Shown here one piece after another: positions 51,589 through 62,929 of a stretch of DNA of 64,000 nucleotides; positions within the stretch are counted from its first letter, which is position 1, and each line of letters begins with the position of its first letter. This stretch comes from Strigops habroptila. Its lineage: Eukaryota; Chordata; Aves; Psittaciformes; Psittacidae. The position numbers and the translations under genes were made by a program. The stretch is taken from positions 3,130,719-3,194,718 of the forward strand of contig NC_044288.2 in the NCBI RefSeq assembly GCF_004027225.2. The letters are read 5' to 3'. The notes under the pieces were generated by a model. The model had not been told where the DNA came from. It was given only the letters and a program-made list of their open reading frames with translations, and did no database searches.

Positions 51589-52605
51589 CCCTGGGCTTCG
51601 CCTGCTTTCTTGCTGCAGCCTGCCTGCCCCTGGGTTTCCTTGCGCCAGCCTGCAATGAAAGTGAAGGCAGAAGGTTTCACTTGTTCTCGGGGCTCAATAC
51701 TGAGGGATGATGGTTAATTAATGGTCTCCATGGCAACTCTGCAGAGATGCTTAGGAGCCAGCGCAGCTGGGACCACCCCAGCACACCCCACTGTGCCTGT
51801 GCTGGACCATGGGGGAAGGATGGGATGCAGGGGATGCTGCAAGTGGTACAGATGTGTCTAACTGCATGGAGCATTCCAGCCAAGCCAGTGTCCCCATGTC
51901 CTACAAGTGTCACCAGGAAGCTGGAGGGGACATCCGAGCTGTGAGAGCCATCCCCTCCCCAGACAGGAGGTGGAAGCAGCCTGGGCTGTTGGCCTGGGGT
52001 CCCGTTCTCACAGTTCTCCTTTCCAAAGCGATTCCTGGAAGCAAACGTGGTGAGAGATTTGGCAGCGATGCTGTTGGCCTCCGCAAGGAGATACTTGGAT
52101 GTGTTTAACCGGCTCCTGTGTTGCAAAGGCCAGACCTCCATGGATGCATCCCAACTTGCAGCAGAAGGCATGTTTTGTATGGCTTCATGCTGTCTTGAGA
52201 GTCAGCCGCAGCCAAGGGCAAATGCCAAGCCCCAGGAGGTTAGCAGCCCCACGAGCTGGATGTGCTCCATGCTCCAAATGCGCACCCAGCCCCGGTGCTG
52301 TTGTACTGCTGGCATGAATTTAAGGGAACATCACTTTGTTTGGGTTTGGGGTATGTTTTTTGAAGTGTTGCTGGTTTTTACTACCAGCCTGGATCCTGCT
52401 TCACTTATAAGCCTCTGGCTGAAGGTTCTCATGCCCCATCACTAAGTGCTTCATCCATCACAACTAGATGACCTAACATTCAGCCTTTAGGAAGGATCCC
52501 AGACTGCTGTGCTGGACAAACCCCATTTTTCCTCTGAGACCAGGCAGCTCAAAAGTACCTCACTCGATCGTGGTAGCAGATAGAGCCCCACATCTGGGGC
52601 ACAAG
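51589..52605. other. Intergenic sequence downstream of SDC3
   Basis: About 1 kb between the inferred SDC3 end and the next CR1. No gene is recognised. Confidence 0.5.
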
Positions 52606-53001
52606 TCTGATGGGGAATGGCTGAGGAACCTGGGGGGTTTTAGTCTGGAGAAGAGAAGAGAGTGTTATCGCTCTCTGCAACTGCCTGACAGGAGGATGGA
52701 GCCAGGAGGGGGCTGGTCTCTGCTCCCAAGGAACAAGGGATGGGACAAGAGGAAACGGCCTCGAGCTGCACCAGGGGAGGTTTAGATGGAGATGAGGAAC
52801 AATTCCTTCCCCAAAGGGTGCTCAGGCATTGGAACAGGCTGCCCAGGGCAGTGCTGGAGTCACTGTCCTTGCAAGTGTTCACACACCGTGTAGCCGAGGC
52901 CCTCAGTGCCATGGGTTAGTGGTGGCCTTGGCAGTGCTGGGGAATGGTTGGACTTGATGATCTTAAAGGTCTTTTCCAACCCTGTTGATTCTGTGATTCT
53001 A
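52606..53001 (+). mobile_element. CR1 LINE 3' fragment, second subfamily (longest copy)
   Basis: It runs from GGGAATGGCTGAGGAACCTG and TTTAGTCTGGAGAAGAGAAG, through TCTCTGCAACTGCCTGACAG, AACAATTCCTTCCCCAAAGG and CACACCGTGTAGCCGAGG, to a tail GTTGATTCTGTGATTCTATC. It is the reference for recognising the shorter copies at 37,479 and 44,577. Confidence 0.9.
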
Positions 53002-53984
53002 TCAAATCACTTCCCTTTCACCCCAACCATTGGCTCTTGGAGCCAGGCAGGTCCCAGTCTCCCCCAGCCCCTATGCACCCCGTCCCTGCTCCCCACAGCA
53101 GCTCTCACTGCCTCCAGAAGTGTCTCAGATTTACCAGGGCCGCCCATTCAGGTTTCCAAGCCTGTCCCCAGCCCCAGCAATAATGATTTCACTGTGCTGG
53201 TGGTCAGACCCTGCACCCTTGGCAGCAGCCGCAGCCAGCTGCTGTTACAAGCGAAGTGAATAACTGCTTGCACTGAGGTGTTGGTATTCAGGCTGAAGGC
53301 TTGGAACAGCCTCTAATTATATTCCCATCCCCACGTCTTGTATATTCTGCCCCCCCAATGGTTGTTGTGGGAATGTTCTCTTCCCACAACACCATTGCAG
53401 ACCCCCAGGATTTAGTAGTGTAACCCCAAATAGTCCAAGTGGGGTTTATTTTGCAGCAAAAGGGGCTCCCTGTGACTCAGACATTATAAATCTCTGTGAC
53501 ATGAGCAAAGGGTCCAAAAACAACACTGTAACTGACATTTTTCCTTGCAAATTAATGGGCCAAAGGCACTAACCCGCTCCTTGGTTCATAAAGGGCTTTT
53601 AGGCAGTTGTATGAGAACCTCCATGATGCACACTTGAGTGTCCAGTGCTTACCATCCTGTAGAGACAGAGCTGGATCTTCAGATACCAACCCTGAGCTGA
53701 GAAGAGCATAGAGGGAAACAGGATTGTCACTGCTGCCCTGGGTAAGCTGTCCCCAAAGCCTTCAAGAGCCAATGGGTGGAGGAACCAGTGTGCCTGTGCT
53801 CTAAAAAGCTGCACTGCAAAAGATGCCCACTTTAGAGGTAAAACTAGGACTACGGCTTAACCTAAGTTTAGGGAGGGGAGATTAAGACTTGTTTCTTTAT
53901 AAACTAGCAAATATTGGATGAAATAGTCACACTGCTTTGTAAGCACCCTGAAGATGACAAGGACATCAGACTTGATGGACTTGT
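53002..53984. other. Intergenic sequence without recognised features
   Basis: Single-copy-looking sequence between two LINE fragments. I see no gene. Confidence 0.5.
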
Positions 53985-54480
53985 CAAAAACTGATGTGTC
54001 AAATCGATCTAATGTCTTTTTGTGACCAGAAACTTTGCTCTGTGCACAGACAAGGACCTGTCTGTGTCAAACATGATCAGGGCAGTGAGGTTTTGTCGCT
54101 GTCTCACAGGGGACCCTCATCTACATGCAGTTGTTGTAGGATGGGTGAAAAACCTGTTTGTAAGGTACCAGGGGAGTGGTCATCAGCTGTGCACTGTCAA
54201 AACAGACAGATGGATGGAGTGGGCATCCATACAGGGTCTCTCCTGGGGCAGGTTTATTCAATATTTTCATTAACAGTTGAATGATGGCATAACACGGATG
54301 ATTATTAGATTTGCAGACAATGCCTCGCTGGAAAGGACAGTGAGTGTGTCGGAGGACATGGCTGGAATTCCAAGTGATGTCAGTAAATTGGGAAGGTGTT
54401 GTAAAGAAACTTCAATATCTCTGTGATCAGTAGAGAGGTCATAACTCCTCATGGTCTATTGAAGTATCCAATACAGAAAC
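53985..54480 (+). mobile_element. Decayed older CR1-type LINE with reverse-transcriptase remnants
   Basis: Translating in shifting frames gives pieces resembling CR1 RT: GVVISCALSK, LFNIFIN, then LNDGITRMIIRFADNASLE and SEDMAGIPSDVSKLGR. The last two correspond to the catalytic FADD region (here FADN) and the segment after it. Several frameshifts and stops break the frame, and no CR1 3' tail is seen. It is clearly more diverged than the copy starting at about 54,980. Confidence 0.65.
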
Positions 54481-54674
54481 CCTGAGAAGGCAGTTTGTCC
54501 CGGGACACTAGGATGTGTCTGCTGCAAGGACATGGCTGCTATGGCAGCTCAAGGAGAGCCCATTTGGCAACCACCACCCAAAGGCACCCTACTGGTGGCT
54601 CTTGCTTTCTGTGTGAAGCCTAGAACTAGGTTCAAGGCTCCTGAGTGCCCCTCATCATGACATCAGGCCATGAC

Positions 54675-54813
54675 CCATCTCTGGCAGTGTTCAAGGGCAG
54701 GTTGGACACAGGGGCTTGGAGCAACCTGCTCTAGTGGAAGGTGTCCCTGCCCATGACAGGGGTTGGAGCTGGATGAGCTTTAAGGTCCAATCCAACCCAA
54801 ACCAGTCTGTGAG
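54675..54813 (+). mobile_element. CR1 LINE terminal fragment
   Basis: Common-family tail from TCTGGCAGTGTTCAAGGGCAG through GAGCAACCTGCTCTAGTGG to AACCAGTCTGTGAGG. By chance its reading frame joins the open frame of the next CR1 copy. Confidence 0.87.
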
Positions 54814-54979
54814 GATGGAATCAGCTTCCAGGTTCCAGGGACGTTGGCACCACATGATGCCATATAATGAATGTCCCGGCAGTCCACAGAGTCTGAGCAG
54901 GCTCCCCAGGGTATCCAAATACTATAGGATATTTGGGTGCAATGGAAGGACATTACTAGGGGCTTGCATGTTGGATGGA

Positions 54980-56524
54980 GACAAATGCGGGGACTGTGAG
55001 AACGAAGACCTTAGGCCCACTGTAGGAGAGGATCAGGTTCGAGACCATCTTAAGAACCTGAACGTGCACAAGTCCATGGGACCTGATGAAATCCATCCAC
55101 GGGTCCTGAAGGAGCTGGCGAATGAAGTTGCTAAGCCACTGTCCATCATATTCGAAAAATCCTGGCAGTCAGGTGAAGTTCCCGATGACTGGAAGAAGGG
55201 TAATATAACCCCAATTTTCAAGAAGGGGAAGGTGGAAGACCCGGGGAACTACAGACCAGTCAGCCTCACCTCTGTGCCTGGCAAAATCTTGGAACAGTTT
55301 CTCCTGGAAAACATGCTAAGGCACATGAAAAACAACGAGGTGGTTGGTGACAGCCAACATGGCTTCACTAAGGGGAAATCCTGCCTGACCAATTTGGTGG
55401 CCTTCTATGATGGAGCCACGGAACTGATGGACAGTGGCAGAGCAGTTGATGTCATCTACCTGGACTTGTGCAAAGCATTCGACACTGTCCCACATGACAT
55501 CCTTGTCTCTAAATTGGAGAGACATCAATTTGATAGATGGACCACTCGGTGGATAAAAAACTGGCTCGATGGCCGCACGCAAAGAGTTGTGGTAAATGGC
55601 TCGATGTCCAGTTGGAAACCTGTAACGAGTGGTGTCCCTCAGGGATCGGTGTTGGGACCGGTCCTGTTCAACATCTTTGTCGGTGACATGGACAGTGGGA
55701 TTGAGTGCGCCCTCAGCAAGTTTGCCGACGACACCAAGCTGTGTGGTTCGGTTGATACGCTGGAGGGAAGGGATGCCATCCAGAGGGACCTTGACACCCT
55801 TGTGAGGTGGGCCGATGCCAACCTTATGAAGTTTAACCAAGCCAAGTGCAAGGTCCTACATCTGGGTCAGGGCAACCCCAGGCACTGCTACAGGCTGGGC
55901 AGAGAAGAGATTCAGAGCAGCCCTGCAGAAAAGGACTTGGGGGTGTTGGTTGACGAGAAGCTTAACATGAGCCGGCAGTGTGCGCTTGCAGCCCAGAAAG
56001 CCAACCGTATCCTGGGCTGCATCAAAAGAAGCGTGACCAGCAGGTCGAAGGAGGTGATCCTGCCCCTCTACTCTGCTCTTGTGAGACCCCACTTGGAGTA
56101 CTGCGTACAGTTCTGGTGTCCTCAACATAAAAAGGACATGGAGCTGTTGGAGCGAGTCCAGAGGAGGGCCACGAGGATGATAAGAGGGCTGGAGCACCTC
56201 CCATATGAAGACAGGCTGAGAAAGTTGGGGCTGTTCAGCCTGGAGAAGAGAAGGCTGCGTGGTGACCTCATAGCAGCCTTCCAGTATCTGAAGGGGGTCT
56301 ACAAGGATGCTGGGGAGGGACTCTTCCTTAGGGACTGTAGTGGTAGGACAAGGGGTAATGGGTTCAAACTTAAACAGGGGAAGTTTAGATTAGATATAAG
56401 GAAGAAGTTCTTTACAGTGAGGGTGGTGAAGCACTGGAATGGGTTGCCCAGGGAGGTTGTGGATGCTCCATCCCTGGCAGTGTTCAAGGCCAGGTTGGAC
56501 AGAGCCTTGAGCCACGTGGTTTAG
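54980..56524 (+). pseudogene. CR1 ORF2 reverse-transcriptase fragment (uninterrupted frame)
   Basis: The frame is open from at least 54,716 to a TAG at 56,522-56,524. CR1-like sequence starts near the peptide [22 protein letters not shown] motifs are intact: motif A ([15 protein letters not shown], about 55,452-55,496), motif B ([11 protein letters not shown], 55,628-55,660) and the catalytic motif C (FADD, 55,721-55,732). The C-terminal region ([20 protein letters not shown] and on) follows, ending in [14 protein letters not shown]. The N-terminal endonuclease and the natural start codon are gone, so it is a truncated gene, although the RT has no stop or frameshift. The roughly 90 codons before 54,980 come from a neighbouring CR1 tail and spacer. 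Expression is not expected without a fortuitous promoter. Confidence 0.9.
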
Positions 56525-56619
56525 GGCAAGGTGTCCCTGCCCATGGCAGGGGGGTTGGAACTAGATGATCTTAAGGTCCTTTCCAACCCTTACGATTCTA
56601 TGATTCTATGATTCTATGA
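54980..56619 (+). mobile_element. CR1 LINE, 5'-truncated, with open reverse-transcriptase frame and intact tail
   Basis: About 1.64 kb, the longest and best-preserved transposon in the window. It begins around the GACTGTGAGAACGAAGAC region of CR1 ORF2, so it lacks ORF1 and the endonuclease domain. It keeps almost the whole RT, the C-terminal region, the 3'UTR and a tail of three near-perfect ATTCTATG units (56,593-56,619). The left edge is uncertain by some tens of bases. It cannot move on its own. Confidence 0.93.
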
Positions 56620-59600
56620 GACCTCCTACATGAGCCTTGGGGTGTGCTGGAAAGGAGTCAGGGCAGGGAGGAATGGGATTTGAAAGACCATACATCCACC
56701 TAAACGTTCAGGTATTGAAGAATGAGGTGAGGCTCAAATGTCTTTATGGCTGTACCTCATGCCCAGACCTCATGTGGCACCACCCCAGCACCATCTGCAT
56801 TTCAGCACTGACTGAGCCGCCCCCTGTTATATCCTCAGAAGTTTAAAAATCCTTCATGAGCTTTTCTGCTTACACCAAACAAACAGTATTTACCAACTGT
56901 GTGGCTAATGCTGATTTACTGCTCCCAAGGCAGCTCTGCTGAAGGCAGTGATGGGTTGTCCTGCCTCCTCCCAGAGAGCAGGCAACTGCTGCTCTGCTCC
57001 TACCTCAGTACATGGACATGGTGGGTCGTCTCCTGCCCCCCTTTTCTCCAGCTCCCTGGCGGGCCTCATTCTATGTGCAGAAAGTCCTGTTTTGGAGTCC
57101 TCTGCCCTGATGTAAATAACCTCCATATCTTCATTCCCACCTTTTCCCATCTCTTCTGAGGTCCTTCACACAGAGCTCATCTCACCTAAGTATCCTCCTT
57201 GTGTTTCCCCCTACCTTTCGGAGCTCCTGGACCCTTTCCATTGCTTTCCAAGGGCAGGAAGCCCTTTACAAAAATAATGTATATACAAACAGATAAAATC
57301 CTAGCAGAGAATAGCCGGATAAAACTCCATGTCCTGGCCTACAAGACAGGGCTGCCTGATGGGAGTGATGGATATCTGGGCATGGCTGACGCCAGTGGCT
57401 CCAGAATGCCGCCTCCGAGTATTTTTGGTCTATTGTACAGGATTTGAGGCAAAGAGCAACCTATTCCTGCTCTGCATGACAACATTTCCTGAGCATCAGC
57501 AGATATTATTAGTAGCTACTACAGCAGTCAAACATTTCCCATTATTTACCTGCTACAAGACAATTGGCATTTGTGCTGCTACACACACCTTTGGGATTTG
57601 ACATGTCCCTCACCTACTCCCAGCCCTGCTCACAAGTATTTCCTCCCCTCAGCAAACCAGGGGCTGTTTTTCCTGAGGCTGTGTCCATCCCCATGATGGA
57701 AGGACAGGACAACTCAGCTTGTCCCCTATGTCTGAGAGCCCAGAGAATTCCCTGGTGGAATATTTCCACCCCTATAGAAAGGTCCAGAATAAAATATCAG
57801 CATTTGATCGGGACTGCTGGAGCCTGGACATTTGGTGCCTGGATTTGTATTCAATGAGGAATTCTGCTGGTTGACAATCTGTGTTCAATCTAATGAGGAA
57901 CAAAGCCAATTAAAAATAATAGGGACCCTGCGCTACTGCCTGTAACAAAACAATAATAATAAAGGCTAAATCCATTTAAGTGTTCCACTTAGATAAAATC
58001 CAACCATTCCAATCTGACTCTGCCTTTCTCATTATTTTCTGTAATCCGCTCTCATCAACACTAAGTCATTGGAAATGCAGAATTGGAACAGCTGGTTCTG
58101 ATAAAGCTCAGACTAAACTGCATCCCTGTCAATGACTTCCAGAGGAAAACACAGGCAGCCGTTCTCCCCCGCCACGGACAATGTTTCCCAACATGGGATT
58201 TCTCTCTGCGCTTGGCCCATTGAGTTGCAGGAAGTCTCTTCCATAGCTTGAATTTTGAGGAAAGGATTGTGTCAAGGGTAGAAGTCATCATCATCCTCCT
58301 CTTATAGCATAGGTTGGGGAGCTCTTCTGTAGGTCTGGTCTAAGTGAATTTACCTGGCAAGAGGAACTGCTGGGTAACTCTGCTTGCATCCTACCACAGC
58401 AATCATTAGCATTCCATTTAAAAACCAAAGCTGCACAAGTTGGAAATACATGGGAAGACTGTTAGCTGAGTCTCATAACCACCATACCCCATCCAGCTGG
58501 ATCTCAGCTCTTTGTTTAACTTTCTTCCTTCAAATATCAGGACGGGAGCTCATTTAATGAATGTGAGAGGTGGTCTCTATATGCACATGATCCATACAGC
58601 TGTAAATCATTGCATTAAATTGGAGGCTATTTGCTACATAAGGTAGGGTAGTTCTGGCAAGCAATGTTGCTGTGGCTTTGCATTTCATGCATGTGGTGAG
58701 GAGTGTAAGTTGGAGCTCTGCTCCCTTCCCTGCAAAGCTGGGTTGGAGATGGCAGCTTGAAGACCCCTTGGATGGCATCCTCTGGGTAACAGACATGTCC
58801 CCACCATCTCCCTGCCAGCAAAAGAGACATTCTGAGAGCCGGGGGCAGCAGCAGGAGGAGGGATCTTCCCCATCAGCTTCTCTGGAAATGTCTACAACAG
58901 AAGGTGGGTTACAGAGAGAGGCTGTTCTGATTTGAAATTGCTGAGGCTATGTGAAAGGTGCTTTTCTCTTTATTCCCTCAACTCTATCTTCCACAAACAT
59001 CCCTGGCTCTGTTGTCTAGTTCTGGATGCTGAGAATTAACACCTTTATTTGCATTTTAATTTGGCTGGAGTTAAAAGCAATTGCAAGGTAAGTGGATAAT
59101 GACAAGGCTTTCATCAGCCAGGGCTGTGGCAGGTCTCCACAGTGGGGTCACAGGTTATAACAAGTGCCCTGGCACCCAGGGGTGCTCTCTAGATAACTGC
59201 AGGGCAGCAGTGTGCCCAGAGGAGCTGCTGTGGGTCAAGGAGAGGAGGGACTGGGGAAAAACAGGGAGTTTTCTGGTAAGATCTCAAAATCAGTGTGTGT
59301 GAACCAGGAGGGTTTCTGAGTTTTAGGCTTTTTGGCTGAACTCTTTCTTTATCTTCCTTTTAGCTACTTTCTGGGGAAACTGAGGCATGGGCAGTGATTT
59401 CTCTCCCATGTCTCTAATCTAATAGTTTTTCTTATAGCATCAGCCTGGGATGTGGCTGGGGATGAAAATGGTTCCTTCTGCTGCTCTCTGAACTGCAGCC
59501 GAAAGTTTCTTCCCAGCTGTGAACAGTTAAGGGTTAATTCCTGCTCAGAAACATTAGGTCTTATGCCCAGTCTGGGTCTCAGATTTCAGTCTGAATCCAT

Positions 59601-61727
59601 GTTATTATACCCCAGGGCATTTCCCTCTGTAATAGCCCAACATTCTGAATCCAAAACCACTCAAGGCAATGAGTTCAACAGCTCAAATCTGAACAATCTT
59701 TAAAAGAGGGCTGGTTTTTAGGCACTTCTCGCCTGTTTTGTGTGAAAAGTGGTGCACTGGGAAGGGACATCCCTGAAACTTGATGTTATAAGGTCTCCAT
59801 GGGTTGATATGAGAAGCTGGAGGATGGTTCGGGTAGATGGAGCACTGCACATCAATGTAGACATGCACACAAAACCCTGATCCTGGCTGGTGTGGGGTAA
59901 CAATACATACAGCATGTGCTCTGCATCCTACTCCACCAAGGAGATTTTGAACCACAACCTTCCCATCTCCCCTGGCTTTCTACTTCTGCTCTGAAATACC
60001 ACTACTCACATCTTTAAACTGTTCTCTATGCTGCTGCCACCTCTCATGTAAGACAGCATAGACTGCGTATGCTGCTCGGGCAGGAAACTTAATACATGTG
60101 GCAATCCTGGGCTGTTACTTCTAATGGAGGGATCTGAAGATCCCCCCTACCTCCTTCCCTTTCCCCCCATTCATGCTCACCTCAGTGCATGGCTTAGAGC
60201 GAGGCTATAAACAAGATCATTGCTCCTCATGGCAGGCTCCTGCCATCTGCAACTGCAGCCCCACCAGCTGGATCTGAGCCTGGTGCTGAGCAGGATGTCA
60301 GCAGTTAATACTTATAATACATTAATAATAGGCTAATTAATAATTTTTCATTATTTCAGCCTCCTCAAGAGCTCCCGGAGGCTCGGAAGCATCCGCTGGA
60401 ACGTTTTGTACTGTGAGTTCAGATCAGCACAAACGTTTAGGAGGCTGAACAAACAGTGGCTTCCCTCGGAGCCTGAGCACTGAGGAGCTTCAGCCTGGGT
60501 GGGGGGACAACTGCTAGAGCCTTGCGTTGGAGGGACTCTGTCTTGTGGAGCAGAAACCTCATCTCTTGATGCATACATCTGCCAAGGCAGCAAACTGACA
60601 ATGAACCGGGTTTGATGGGGGAAGGAGGAGGAATCTTCTCTTGCCAGGCTGTGGTGGTTCATGTGTGTTTTTATCTGTAACTCATCGTACTCGCAGCTGG
60701 TCAAGGATGTGTTGTCCCTTCTAAAAGCCACCCAAGAGGCTATATCAGCCCAAGCACAGTGTCTGATCAGGGAGGAGACCAGCTCCTCAGGGCAATTCAA
60801 CCATTCTTTGGTGGCTGGTTGCATCTGTCCCAGCCCTGAGTCTCAAGAGTAGCTTAGGCCAAACCCTTGGATCATGAGACCTGATCCAAAATCTGCCCTC
60901 TGCATGCAATTTACAGCCCTGCAGAGACAATGTGCAACTAGAATAGGAGCCGAGAAATGTTCTCGGGACGCTTGGGGAGCCCCAAGCATTTATGTTTTCT
61001 GAGAGGCCACAAAACCCTGTAAACAGTGGCTGAGCTGGAGCTTCTGTTTCTAATCCAAAGGATGTGTGTGAGGGAGGGAGAAGAGCTCGAGGGCAATAAT
61101 TAGGAAACAAGTGGGTATAAACTACCATAAATATATTTAAACTAGAAATTACAAGCTTCCTGAAAATCCAGGCAGTGAGGGCTGGAGAAGACTTCAACAG
61201 GGACCTTGGGAGGCAAAACCCAGAGCCAGCTCAAGGAGTAGCACGATCGCTTTGGGGTGCTGTTGTCTCCATCCTCTGTAGGTGATAAATGGTTTCCCTG
61301 CCTTGGAATGGGACTAAACATCTCCATATGGGGGTTTCATGTGGCTTCTGAAGAACAGTCCCACCCAGTTCAACTGAAAGATATTGCTTTAGTAATTCTG
61401 AACTACCTCACAGTAAACCAATGTCTCTGAAAGAAACTGCTGTGGCAACTGGCTTGTGTTGCAAAATGGTTTGTCATTTTGAAATAGGAAAACTCTCTTG
61501 TGTCACCTTTGGAAATGGCAAAGGGAACCGTTTGAGCTATGTTTAAGAAATTGCTTTAAAATATCCACATTTACAAGGGTAGTGAAGTAGATCTTGCCTT
61601 TAAAAAGGGTTGGTTTTGTTGAATATTAGTTGTGTGATGAAAATGAATTCTGATTTTTGATGTCTGGGGTAAAGAAGCCATCTTGAGTTTAAATTACAGC
61701 AAGAAGGAATAATAATCAGAGAGGCAG
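56620..61727. other. Intergenic sequence downstream of the CR1 cluster
   Basis: About 5.1 kb with no recognised gene and no CR1. A 53-base segment at 60,360-60,412 is flanked by an acceptor-like and a donor-like sequence (see findings). I looked for a LAPTM5-like membrane-protein exon, the expected next gene, and found none. Confidence 0.5.
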
Positions 61728-61869
61728 GAATGCCCCATCCCTGGCAGTGTTCAAGGCCAGGTTGGACAGGGTTGGAGCAACATGGGTCTAATGGAAGGCG
61801 TCCCTGCCCATGGCAGGGGGTTGGAGCTGGATGATCTTACGGTCCTTTCCAACCCAAACCAGTCTATGA
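61728..61869 (+). mobile_element. CR1 LINE terminal fragment
   Basis: Common-family tail: CCCCATCCCTGGCAGTGTTC, CAGGTTGGACAGGGTTGGAG (a short internal deletion) and CATGGCAGGGGGTTGGAGC, ending AACCAGTCTATGAT. Confidence 0.86.
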
Positions 61870-62837
61870 TAGCGGAGCAGGGGCTGGATTACTGAGGACA
61901 ATTGTGGGATCTCCACCATTAGTCTTTTGAGGGCTTTTAATGATCTCTTTTCTGGTTTGAATTTGATATTTCCATGACATTTGTGTAGGAAAAGCTGCTG
62001 ACTCCTCTGATGAAGCTCTGTCCTGGAATTGAAGGGGAAAATGGATATTGCAAACAAAACCTCTACTCCCCAACCACCTCTGAAACACCTCAAATCTCAC
62101 CTTGTTTTGCTAATTTTGGGCAAGGGGAAGGGCAGGGAGTTGAGGTGTCAGGGGGATGCCTCACCTTCACAGCTGAAGGATGTTGCTCCCAATAAATCAA
62201 CTCCTGCAGCAGATGGTATTTGCAAATAGGCAAAAGGCCATTTGATTTTTACTATTTACCACATTAAAAATAAAGCCAGAGGTTCATTTACAGCACTTTA
62301 ATGCAGCGGGTGCTTCCTTGCCTCCATCAGCCTGTGAGAAGACAAAAGCAGATGGTGCTGCAAAAAGGGAAAAGAAAGCTTTTGGCATCCTTCATGATGT
62401 CTCACCAGGCTCTCAGCAGCCACAATTACTGAGCAGGTAATGAAGACAGAGCAGAAACACTGATTTGCTGCTTGAGGAGGACAAAAGAAATTGCCTTCTT
62501 GGGGTTTTTTCTCCATAGATCAGGGCAAACAAACAGCTTCTTTAATAATGAAATCTGCCTTGATGTGCCCAAGATAGGATGTCTCCTGCTGGGATGAGCT
62601 GGTCAGCTGATAACAGGCAGTTTTCTTTATCACTAGCCCCAAATGGAAAGATTATCTCCCATGGTAAATGTACTAGAGGCTGCCAGAATAAATACTTTAC
62701 AAAGAGGTTTCGGGGGGGTCAGAGAAAGAAAAATGTTTAAAGCTTCTTCCTCATAGTTTGCACATCTCAGAGACCCTTGACTGTGCGAGGATGTGACTTT
62801 GTCCTTCCTGGGGGAGCTGAAGAGAGCAGGAAGAAGC
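61870..62837. other. Intergenic sequence without recognised features
   Basis: About 970 bases between two CR1 fragments. Nothing is recognised. Confidence 0.5.
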
Positions 62838-62929
62838 AGAAGGAGGGGAGATTTAGATTAGATATAAGGAAGAAATTGTTCTTTGTGAGGGTGGTGAGGT
62901 GCTGGCACAGGGTGCCCAGAGAAGCTGTG
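62838..62929 (+). mobile_element. CR1 LINE internal fragment lacking its 3' end
   Basis: The internal block GGGGAGATTTAGATTAGATA, AGGAAGAAATTGTTCTTTG, GTGAGGTGCTGGCACAGGG, AGAGAAGCTGTG stops abruptly. The usual terminal 150 or so bases are absent, so it was trimmed at the 3' side after insertion. Confidence 0.82.

Noticed and set aside
54716..54979. N-terminal extension of the CR1 reverse-transcriptase frame
   Set aside because: The first part translates a separate CR1 tail and unrelated spacer that happen to be in frame; the real LINE protein similarity begins near 54,980.
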